Of a stretch of 6,966 nucleotides of DNA, positions 1-5,882 are shown piece after piece. Made by a program: the position numbers and the translations under genes. Position 1 is the stretch's first letter; each line of letters opens with the position of its first letter. The stretch comes from Candidatus Eisenbergiella stercorigallinarum (GTDB lineage Bacteria > Bacillota > Clostridia > Lachnospirales > Lachnospiraceae). The stretch is from contig DWUW01000299.1 of the NCBI GenBank assembly GCA_019120525.1, positions 1 to 6,966 on the forward strand, read 5' to 3'. The notes below the pieces were generated by a model. That model did no database searches. It was not told the DNA's origin and saw only the letters and a list, made by a program, of their open reading frames with translations.

Positions 1-1006
1 GCTGACAGAGCGCCCGGAGCCGAAGCTGAAGGAAGCGACGGACGCCATCATCCGGGTGACGCTGACCACCATCTGCTCCAGCGATATCCACATCAAACAC
101 GGCGCGGTGCCGAGAGCGGTTCCGGGAACCATCCTGGGCCATGAATTTGTGGGCGTGGTGGAACAGACGGGCGAAGCGGTAAAGAAATTCCGCCCCGGAG
201 ACCGGGTGGCGGTGAATGTGGAAACCTTCTGTGGAGAATGCTTTTTCTGCAAAAGGGGGTATGTGAATAACTGCACCGATCCCCAGGGCGGATGGGCGAT
301 GGGCTGCCGGATCGACGGAGGGCAGGCGGAATATGTGCGCGTGCCCTTCGCGGACAACGGACTAACCGCCATTCCGGACGGGGTATCGGACGAGGCGGCG
401 CTGTTTACCGGAGACCTGCTCTCCACCGGCTACTGGGGCGCATCCCTTGCGGAGATCCGGCTGGGGGACACGGCGGCGGTGATCGGCGCGGGGCCTACGG
501 GCCTGTGCTGCATGATGTGCGCAAGGCTGTATCAGCCCGCGCGCATCATCGCCATCGACGTGGACGACAGCCGTCTTTTGCTGGCAAAGCGGCAGGGCCT
601 GGCGGACGTAACGCTCAACCCCCTAAAGGACGATGTGGAGAAGGAGGTCCGCCGCCTGACGGAGGGCCGCGGGGCGGACGCCGTGCTGGAGGCCGCGGGC
701 GGAAGGGATACCTTCCAGATGGCATGGCGGATCGCCAGACCCAACGCGGTGGCAGCCATCATCGCCATGTACGAGGAGCCGCAGACTTTACCCCTTCCGG
801 ACATGTACGGAAAGAATCTGATCTTTAAGACCGGCGGCGTGGACGCCTCGCACTGCGGAAGGATCATGGAGCTGATCGCCGAAGGGAAGCTGGATGCCCG
901 CTGTCTCATCACCCACAGGACCACTCTGGAGCATATCATGGAGGCCTATGAGGTGTTTGAGAATAAGAGAGAGCATGTGGTTAAATATGCCGTGAAGGTG
1001 GGATAA
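1..1006 (+). CDS. Zinc-dependent medium-chain alcohol/polyol dehydrogenase, N-terminus cut by window edge
   Basis: Cytosolic oxidoreductase of the MDR superfamily, interconverting an alcohol and a ketone or aldehyde with a nicotinamide cofactor. The reading frame is open from base 2 and gives 334 visible residues, so only about 10-15 are missing against the usual ~345-350. Seen, numbering from the codon at base 2: catalytic-zinc ligands C25, H47 (in GHE) and probably D138; a structural-zinc cluster C77-x2-C80-x2-C83-x7-C91; and a Rossmann GAGPTG loop at 162-167. An acidic D186 ends the second strand, which in this family usually means NAD rather than NADP. The segment around D138 resembles clostridial secondary alcohol dehydrogenases, but those lack the structural-zinc cysteines, so sorbitol/butanediol/threonine-type substrates remain possible. 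The GTG at 56 lies inside the conserved N-terminal strand and is not the true start. The 3' end overlaps the converging UvrA-like gene by 26 bases. Confidence 0.92.
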   Translation, partial: LTERPEPKLKEATDAIIRVTLTTICSSDIHIKHGAVPRAVPGTILGHEFVGVVEQTGEAVKKFRPGDRVAVNVETFCGECFFCKRGYVNNCTDPQGGWAMGCRIDGGQAEYVRVPFADNGLTAIPDGVSDEAALFTGDLLSTGYWGASLAEIRLGDTAAVIGAGPTGLCCMMCARLYQPARIIAIDVDDSRLLLAKRQGLADVTLNPLKDDVEKEVRRLTEGRGADAVLEAAGGRDTFQMAWRIARPNAVAAIIAMYEEPQTLPLPDMYGKNLIFKTGGVDASHCGRIMELIAEGKLDARCLITHRTTLEHIMEAYEVFENKREHVVKYAVKVG

Positions 1007-3713
1007 GGGCGGCTTCCGTTGCTTCTTTTGTTCCTTTATCAGGATCGTTTCCGGCCGTTATTCTGCCAGACCGGACAGATTGCGTTTGATCTGTGCTGCC
1101 ACATCCGGATGATTCCTCCTTCCGCAGGCACTCCGCCGTCGCACCCGTTCCGTGCGCGAGCATCTCCTCGGGCGTGCCGGAAAAGATCACCGTACCGCCC
1201 TGCTGTCCGCCGCCCGGCCCAAGGTCCAGGATGTGATCGGCGGCCCGGATGAGCTGCTGGTTGTGCTCCACTACGATGACTGTGTTTCCGGCATCCACCA
1301 GCCGGTCCAGCAGGAGGAGAAAATGCTCCACATCCTGCGGATGTAGCCCTCTGGTAGGTTCGTCCAGAAGATACAGATTCCGCCCGGAGGAGGCTTTCAG
1401 AAGCTCTCTGGCCAGCTTCAGGCGCTGACATTCTCCTTCCGAAAGGGTGGTGAGGGGCTGGCCGAGGGTGAGGTAATCAAGGCCCACCTCATCAAGCAGC
1501 CGCAGAACGCGCAGGATGGAACGGAGCAGGGCGGTTTCCGCAGCTCGGGAAGGAATACGCTTTCCGGGAAGGGCTGTCTGCGCAGACGCTGCCGAAGGCT
1601 GCGGCCCGGGGGCATCGGGCTGCGCAGGCGCTTTAAATACGGAAAGCGCCTCCTCCACGGACAGATCCAGAACATCCGAAATGGAAAGGCCGCGGAAGCG
1701 CACGGCGAGCACTTCTTCCCGGAAGCGTCTGCCGCGGCAGGCGGGACAGGTCACTTCGGTGTCCGCGAAGAAAACCAGGTGGTTTCGCACGGTGCCCATG
1801 CCCTCGCAGACCTCGCACCGGCCGCCGGGCCGGTTGAAGGAAAAGGCGGCGGCGTCCGGCCGCCGGGCGCAGGAGGACGGTTCATCGGCGCCCGTCTCTC
1901 CATATTCCGCGAACAGCTTCCGGATGGGCGTGTACAGGTCCGTAAAGGTAGCCACGTTGGAGCGTTTCATGCGGCGGGCGGAGAGCTGCTCCACGGATAC
2001 GATGCGGGAAAACTGCCCGCAGCCGCGGACGATATTTTCCTCTCCGGTCTGCCGGTCGCCTCCGGCGAGGAGAGAAAAGACCAGCGTGGATTTTCCCGAG
2101 CCGGAGGGGCCGGTAACCGCGGTCAGGCAGCCGGTGGGAAAATCCACATCCAGGTGCTTCAGGTTGTAGAGGCAGGCGTTTCGGATCTGAAGCTGCCCGC
2201 CGTCCCCGGGACGGAAGGACTGCCTGACCGGAGGAACGGCGCGCAGGTAACGGCCGGTGACGGAAGCCGGATGGGAAAGCAGGTCATTCAGCGTTCCCGC
2301 AGCGACTATTTTTCCGCCGAAACGTCCGGAGCCGGGACCGATCTCTACGATGTGGTCGGCGGCGCGCATCACGTCAGGATCGTGCTCGATGACCAGAACG
2401 GTGTTTCCCAGATCGCGCAGGCGGAAAAGAAGGGAGAGCAGTCCTTCCGTGTCCCTGGGGTGCAGTCCCGCGGTCGGCTCGTCCAGGATATAGATCAGCC
2501 CGGTCAGCTCGGACGCCAGGGCGGCGGAAAGCTTCAGCCGCTGCAGTTCCCCGCCGGACAGGGTGGGGACCGTCCGGCTGCAGGTCAGATACCCAAGCCC
2601 CAGCCTGCGGATGCGGGAAAGCTTTGTGGAAAGGTCCGTCAGGTAGTCCTGTACCAGGCTCCGGCGGCTGTCAGACAGAGACGCGTCCAGATCGCTGACC
2701 CAGCCGGAAAGGGCGTCCAGAGAAAAGCCGGCAAGCTGCGGAAGCCGGACGCCGTTTACCGTAACCTGTCTGCTTTCCTCCTTCAGCCGCTCTCCGCCGC
2801 AGGCCGGGCAGGGAGCAGGATGAAAATAAGCCTCCAGCTCTCCCCGTTTTTCGCCCCGGTTGTTCAGTCTGCGAAGCAGAACCGCCAAAAGTCCCTCAAA
2901 CCGTCCGCCGGATACGGTACGGGGCGGCTTTTTTTCCGGAAAGGCGCGGGTGATCTCAGAACTTTCCACACCCTCGTACAGGAGGGCCTTCTGCAGAGGA
3001 TCAAACCGAATGACCGGAAGACCGGCCGGGACCGAAAGGCCGTAGTGCCGGCAGGCCGCGTAAAAGGCTTCGGTCTGGTATCCTCCGTATTTTGCCTCCC
3101 AGAACCGGACGGCCCCGTCTTCCAGAGACCGGGATTCATCCACGGCGGCGGCCCGGTTGAGGGAGCGGATCTCGCCCATGCCTTCACAGACCGGACAGGC
3201 TCCTTCCTTCGTATTAAAAGAAAAATCCGCCGCGGTGAGCTTTTTCATTTTCCGGCCGCAGGCGCTGCAGTACTGGTAGACCAGATATTCCTTTCCGCTC
3301 TGACCGGGGCGGGAGGCGGTGCGGACCTCTTCCCTGCAGTCGGCCGCGCAGATTTTCTTCCCGCAGTGCGGGCAGGAACGCATTCCCAGCTTTTCCCAGA
3401 GCGTCCGCAGATCGGTATAGAGATTTGTCACTGTGCCCACGGTGGAACGGGGATTGCGGTTCTGGTCGGTCTGGGTGATCACAACGGCCGGAGAAGCGTT
3501 TTTTACATACTCTACCGCAGGCTTCGCGATTCCCTGAAAGGATATGGCCTCCAGATACTGCCTCTGGCATTCCATGTACAGAACGTCGATCAAGAGCGTG
3601 GATTTGCCGGAACCGGACAGCCCGGTGAATACGGTCAGGCTGTTTCTGGGAATGTCCAGAGAGACGGATTTCAGGTTCTTTTCGGAAGCGTTTAGGATGG
3701 AGATGGGTTTCAT
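981..3713 (-). CDS. UvrA-family tandem ABC ATPase without UvrB-binding domain (UvrA2/DrrC-like)
   Basis: 910-residue DNA-binding twin-ABC ATPase. First cassette: Walker A GLSGSGKST at 31-39, the NPRSTVGT segment near 87-94, signature LSGGE at 385-389, Walker B ending D411-E412, H444. Second: Walker A GPSGSGKST at 535-543, signature LSEGE at 757-761, D784-E785, H817. Zinc modules: C114/C117 with C302/C305; C149/C152/C173/C176; C633/C636/C656/C659. Canonical UvrA carries a UvrB-binding domain of over 100 residues after the first CPxCG; here only about 31 residues (118-148) sit there. That is the known hallmark of UvrA2 and drug-resistance-associated DrrC-type paralogues, so a role in tolerance of DNA-binding compounds is more likely than standard excision repair (inference). 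Oddities are a Pro/Ala/Gln-rich insert (694-726), a glutamate in the second signature, and a ~47-residue polar tail. The ATG follows AAGGAG by 6 bases, and its N-terminus aligns with UvrA. No symbol is given because it is not clearly the uvrA orthologue. Confidence 0.93.
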   Translation of the reverse strand: MKPISILNASEKNLKSVSLDIPRNSLTVFTGLSGSGKSTLLIDVLYMECQRQYLEAISFQGIAKPAVEYVKNASPAVVITQTDQNRNPRSTVGTVTNLYTDLRTLWEKLGMRSCPHCGKKICAADCREEVRTASRPGQSGKEYLVYQYCSACGRKMKKLTAADFSFNTKEGACPVCEGMGEIRSLNRAAAVDESRSLEDGAVRFWEAKYGGYQTEAFYAACRHYGLSVPAGLPVIRFDPLQKALLYEGVESSEITRAFPEKKPPRTVSGGRFEGLLAVLLRRLNNRGEKRGELEAYFHPAPCPACGGERLKEESRQVTVNGVRLPQLAGFSLDALSGWVSDLDASLSDSRRSLVQDYLTDLSTKLSRIRRLGLGYLTCSRTVPTLSGGELQRLKLSAALASELTGLIYILDEPTAGLHPRDTEGLLSLLFRLRDLGNTVLVIEHDPDVMRAADHIVEIGPGSGRFGGKIVAAGTLNDLLSHPASVTGRYLRAVPPVRQSFRPGDGGQLQIRNACLYNLKHLDVDFPTGCLTAVTGPSGSGKSTLVFSLLAGGDRQTGEENIVRGCGQFSRIVSVEQLSARRMKRSNVATFTDLYTPIRKLFAEYGETGADEPSSCARRPDAAAFSFNRPGGRCEVCEGMGTVRNHLVFFADTEVTCPACRGRRFREEVLAVRFRGLSISDVLDLSVEEALSVFKAPAQPDAPGPQPSAASAQTALPGKRIPSRAAETALLRSILRVLRLLDEVGLDYLTLGQPLTTLSEGECQRLKLARELLKASSGRNLYLLDEPTRGLHPQDVEHFLLLLDRLVDAGNTVIVVEHNQQLIRAADHILDLGPGGGQQGGTVIFSGTPEEMLAHGTGATAECLRKEESSGCGSTDQTQSVRSGRITAGNDPDKGTKEATEAALIPPSRHI

Positions 3714-3779
3714 ACAGGGCTCCTTTTGTGAAAATGAATGCAGAAAGAAGGCCGGTATTTTCCGACAGAGCCGCCCTGT
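3714..3779 (-). promoter_or_regulatory. Shine-Dalgarno of the UvrA-like gene, inside a candidate translational-coupling stem
   Basis: In the minus-strand mRNA, AAGGAG (3725-3720) precedes the UvrA-like ATG by 6 bases and is a good ribosome site. The nine bases GAGCCCUGU (3722-3714), covering half of that site and running to the ATG, can pair with ACAGGG...CUC (3779-3768), allowing a 3-base bulge. The upstream arm begins at the last base of the preceding gene's TGA stop (3781-3779). Between the arms a small UCGG/CCGG stem-loop (3765-3752) could compact the structure. A ribosome ending the upstream gene would melt the stem and free the site. The base pairing is seen; the regulatory role is inferred. 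Confidence 0.4.
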
Positions 3780-5467
3780 CAGGAAAGCTGCTTCACTTCA
3801 CAGTCCTTTTTGTAAAAACAGATTCCATAGGCCAGCACGGTTCGGTAGCCCTCCTCCTGCAGGCCCTCCCGGTAACGCCGGTCTCTGATCTGGGCCAGCG
3901 CGGCGTCGCAGAGGGAATCCATATCCCGGTAGCTGCGCGCGGCTTTCAATTCAAGAAGGATGGCCCGTCCCTTCAGACCCGGCGTTTTCAGGATGAGATC
4001 GGGTCTTCCCGTACCGGCTCCCCGGTTGGACAGGATCCGGTAGCCCGGCATGTTCTGCAGGATTCCGGTCAGAAAACCGTGATAATAATTTTCCGCATAG
4101 TCATAAAAGCTGATGGATTCCTGAAGCAGCCGGGAGAGCTCTTCCGATATTTTTCCGGTATCTCCGTTTTCCAGCGCGTGAAACAAAGGACGAAGATCCT
4201 GCTTTTTCAGGTTCGAAGAAAACCAGCTGGTCACGGTGCTCTTATAAATGTGCAGCACCTCCTTATTGGGGATGGCGAGGCTGCAGTACTGCGTATCCCA
4301 GTCAAGACGGCGGGACACCTGCTTCAGGTAGCCGGTAAAAAGCAGAAAGTTCCACAGATTATCCTGACTTTCATGAATATCCTCATAGGTGATTTCTTCA
4401 TGAACCGGTTTCTCGATGGTGGAACCGGTAATCAGAAGCTCGATCTCTTCCCGGACATTCAGGTCCGCCTGTTCGATGAGCTCCCGGACGATCTGATTGC
4501 TGCTGGTATTGGACCAGTAAGGCGCGGGCAGCGCCTGCGGATTGGCGGTCAGGGCGTCCACATAGTTCAGGATGCTCCAGGGGTTATACACCTCTTTGTT
4601 CCCAAACAGATATCCGTCATACCAGCCGCGGATGACGGGAAGAGCCGCGCTTCGCTCATAATCCGCGGCCATCCGTTCCACTTCCGCGGGGGTAAAACCG
4701 AAATATTCCTCGTATGTTTCACTGAGGATGGAATTTACCTTCAGATTGTTCAGCCCGGTGAAAATAGACTCCTTTGTGATGCGCAGGCAGCCGGTAACGA
4801 CCGCAAAGTGCAGGGAAGGATTGGATTTCAGGGCGGATTCAAACAGAGAACGGATAAAAACGGTCATTTCCGGATAGAATCCGGCGAAATAAGCGTTTTC
4901 CAGAGGAACGTCATATTCATCGATCAAAATCACGGCAGGCTGTCCATAATGCTGATGGAGCATACGGGAAAGGAAAAACAGGGCGGTATAATAGTCCTGA
5001 TCCGTCCCGCGGCGCTCCGCCAGGCGCTGGAAGCGGAGCCGGTCGGCCTCGATCGGAATTTCAGGCAGTATTTCCATATGTCGCTGATATTCCTCTTCCA
5101 GAGCGGCTTTCAGGGCGCCATAGGCCAGCTCCCAGACAGGCTGCTTCGCGGATTTCAGGGAAAGCTGTATCACCGGATAACGGTTCATCTGTGAAAGGAC
5201 ACCATCGTCCGCCTTCATGACCTGAAGGCCGCGAAAAAGCCCGCGCCGGTCCGCATTTTTCTCTTCCGTCCCCGCGTCCTCAAAAAAGTACCGCAGCATG
5301 CTCAGATTCAGCGATTTCCCGAAACGGCGCGGCCGGGTGAAGAGGTTTACCTCCCCTTTCTTTTCAAGCAGTTCACTGATGAGCCATGTTTTATCCACAT
5401 AATAATATCCTTTGGAGATCAGTTTTTCAAAATCGTCAATGCCGATAGGGAGCGGTTTGTAAGCCAT
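3779..5467 (-). CDS. AAA-ATPase_like protein with C-terminal PD-(D/E)XK nuclease domain (PF09820 + PF08011 type)
   Basis: 562 residues, two domains. The N-terminal ATPase (about 1-300) opens with the family-typical GIDDFEKL...YYYVDKT segment, then a degenerate Walker A RPRRFGKS (45-52) where the first glycine of GxxxxGK is arginine but K51-S52 are kept. Walker B follows as ILIDEYD (D183-E184), and the RITKESIFTGLNN segment (229-241) is also typical of the family. The C-terminal nuclease-fold domain (about 450-560) has P489-D490, then E506-x-K508 and Q526, matching PD...ExK-Q of restriction-like nucleases. Such proteins are numerous in Clostridia and Bacteroidetes and their biological role is not established; a defence, mobile-element or DNA-processing role is plausible but unproven. 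Length is normal and no frameshift is seen. The ATG follows AAAGGAG (5480-5474) by 6 bases. It lies 65 bases upstream of the UvrA-like gene on the same strand, probably in one transcript. Confidence 0.92.
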   Translation of the reverse strand: MAYKPLPIGIDDFEKLISKGYYYVDKTWLISELLEKKGEVNLFTRPRRFGKSLNLSMLRYFFEDAGTEEKNADRRGLFRGLQVMKADDGVLSQMNRYPVIQLSLKSAKQPVWELAYGALKAALEEEYQRHMEILPEIPIEADRLRFQRLAERRGTDQDYYTALFFLSRMLHQHYGQPAVILIDEYDVPLENAYFAGFYPEMTVFIRSLFESALKSNPSLHFAVVTGCLRITKESIFTGLNNLKVNSILSETYEEYFGFTPAEVERMAADYERSAALPVIRGWYDGYLFGNKEVYNPWSILNYVDALTANPQALPAPYWSNTSSNQIVRELIEQADLNVREEIELLITGSTIEKPVHEEITYEDIHESQDNLWNFLLFTGYLKQVSRRLDWDTQYCSLAIPNKEVLHIYKSTVTSWFSSNLKKQDLRPLFHALENGDTGKISEELSRLLQESISFYDYAENYYHGFLTGILQNMPGYRILSNRGAGTGRPDLILKTPGLKGRAILLELKAARSYRDMDSLCDAALAQIRDRRYREGLQEEGYRTVLAYGICFYKKDCEVKQLS

Positions 5468-5547
5468 CGTGTTCTCCTTTCCATGAATCTGATCCGGAAA
5501 GCCGGTGTGAGCGGAAGGATATCCGGAGCCATCTGAACATGAAGATG

Positions 5548-5576
5548 ATACTATGGGTGCACAAGTTATAACTTAA
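5548..5576 (-). promoter_or_regulatory. Candidate proximal promoter (P2) of the ATPase-nuclease gene, with palindrome
   Basis: Minus strand: -35-like TTAAGT (5576-5571), 17-base spacer, -10-like TAGTAT (5553-5548), which would give a leader of roughly 75 bases. Both boxes are only partial matches to consensus. A perfect 12-base palindrome, AAGTTATAACTT (5563-5574), overlaps the -35 box and spacer, which is where a repressor site could lie. A 12-base palindrome is expected one or two times by chance in a window this size, so its position is the only argument. Confidence 0.25.
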
Positions 5577-5626
5577 GAAGAAAGCGCCGCCTGATGGGGC
5601 ATTTTCGCCTCAAGCCGTGGGCTGCG

Positions 5627-5658
5627 GTAATCTCCGCGCAATCATTATAACAGATTAC
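5627..5658. repeat. Inverted repeat bracketing the P1 -10 box
   Basis: GTAATCT (5627-5633) and AGATTAC (5652-5658) are exact 7-base inverted arms with 18 bases between them and 25 bases centre to centre. The perfect TATAAT of the candidate minus-strand promoter lies between the arms. The geometry fits a dimeric repressor site; no regulator gene is visible in the window. Confidence 0.35.
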
Positions 5659-5672
5659 AGAAGGGGGTTCCA
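5644..5672 (-). promoter_or_regulatory. Candidate distal promoter (P1) of the ATPase-nuclease gene
   Basis: Minus strand: a perfect TATAAT -10 (5649-5644), 17-base spacer, and a weak -35 TGGAAC (5672-5667, three of six matches). Transcription would start near 5637, leaving a leader of about 170 bases before the ATG at 5467. The perfect -10 in an otherwise GC-rich region makes this the better of the two candidates. Confidence 0.42.
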
Positions 5673-5678
5673 GAGAGA

Positions 5679-5698
5679 TATCGCTAAAACCAGCGATA
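5679..5698. repeat. Short perfect hairpin
   Basis: TATCGCT (5679-5685) and AGCGATA (5692-5698) form a perfect 7-base-pair stem with a 6-base loop. No T-run follows on either strand, so it is not an intrinsic terminator. It sits just upstream of the P1 -35 box in the minus orientation. Function unknown. Confidence 0.4.
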
Positions 5699-5699
5699 G

Positions 5700-5737
5700 G
5701 GAAAAAAGATAAAGTTCAGGGGAAATATGCCCCTGAA
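5700..5737 (-). terminator. Candidate intrinsic terminator (minus strand)
   Basis: TTCAGGGG (5715-5722) and CCCCTGAA (5730-5737) form a perfect 8-base-pair stem with a 7-base loop. Read on the minus strand it is followed by CTTTATCTTTTTT, a good U-rich tail; on the plus strand nothing T-rich follows. It would stop minus-strand transcription before the ATPase-nuclease promoter. No minus-strand gene now lies between it and the bidirectional terminator at 6413-6470, so it may insulate the promoter or be left from a former arrangement. Confidence 0.45.
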
Positions 5738-5759
5738 TACTCTCGGGGCGGTTTCCGGT

Positions 5760-5788
5760 TTTCCAATCCCTGGCTTCTGTGTTAAAAT
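5760..5788 (+). promoter_or_regulatory. Candidate promoter of the acetyltransferase gene
   Basis: TTTCCA (5760-5765, four of six -35 matches), a 17-base spacer and TAAAAT (5783-5788, five of six -10 matches). Transcription would begin near 5795, leaving a leader of about 90 bases before the ATG at 5883. This placement also argues against the upstream in-frame ATG at 5727 being the translation start. Confidence 0.45.
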
Positions 5789-5847
5789 CATTTCGGCAGC
5801 CAGCGCCGGGGATGGGGGAAAGGATTTTCCGTCACGCTGGTTTCAGT

Positions 5848-5863
5848 ATTTTAGAATTTTAGA
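5848..5863 (+). repeat. 8-base tandem duplication upstream of the acetyltransferase ribosome site
   Basis: ATTTTAGA occurs twice head to tail (5848-5855, 5856-5863), followed by AT. The A/T-rich block ends three bases before the GGAGG ribosome site. It also creates two TAGAAT -10-like hexamers (5852-5857, 5860-5865), but neither has a good -35 box. It may simply provide an unstructured leader. Confidence 0.5.
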
Positions 5864-5865
5864 AT

Positions 5866-5870
5866 GGAGG
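5866..5870 (+). promoter_or_regulatory. Ribosome binding site that decides the acetyltransferase start
   Basis: GGAGG lies 12 bases before the in-frame ATG at 5883, a slightly long spacing. It is the only good Shine-Dalgarno near the start of the conserved region. The next in-frame ATG, at 5898, has only a weak GGAAGA before it, and the ATG at 5727 has none. Confidence 0.6.
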
Positions 5871-5882
5871 GAAAGCTGGGAA

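Larger units (their letters stand above)
5468..5882. other. Divergent intergenic region, non-coding
   Basis: 415 bases between the divergent ATPase-nuclease and acetyltransferase genes. It is richer in A+T and inverted repeats than the flanking genes. It holds two candidate minus-strand promoters, one plus-strand promoter, three inverted repeats or hairpins near 5627-5737, a 12-base palindrome at 5563-5574, and an 8-base tandem duplication just before the plus-strand ribosome site. No convincing gene was found: short frames on both strands lack ribosome sites or overlap the real starts. Confidence 0.6.

Noticed and set aside
984..1124. Frameshift at the 3' end of the UvrA-like gene as the explanation of its odd tail
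   Set aside because: The alternative frame gives no better match to a UvrA C-terminus (it ends near 1039), so stop-codon loss is simpler; kept only as a finding.
1779..3695. 638-codon open frame on the plus strand
   Set aside because: It is antisense to the UvrA-like gene, whose ATPase and zinc motifs are unmistakable. The translation is Gly/Val/Gln-rich with no recognisable domain, as expected opposite a GC-biased gene.
3728..5194. 488-codon open frame on the plus strand
   Set aside because: It is antisense to the ATPase-nuclease gene, has no family resemblance, and its start lies in the short intergenic gap without a convincing ribosome site.
5539..5571. Ten-codon plus-strand frame (MKMILWVHKL), possible leader peptide
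   Set aside because: It is too short to judge, lies on the strand opposite the adjacent gene, and is over 300 bases from the acetyltransferase with terminator-like structure between.
5727..5882. 52-codon N-terminal extension of the acetyltransferase from an ATG at 5727
   Set aside because: No ribosome site precedes it, the start lies within a hairpin loop, the segment overlaps a good promoter candidate, and GNAT homology begins only after 5883.
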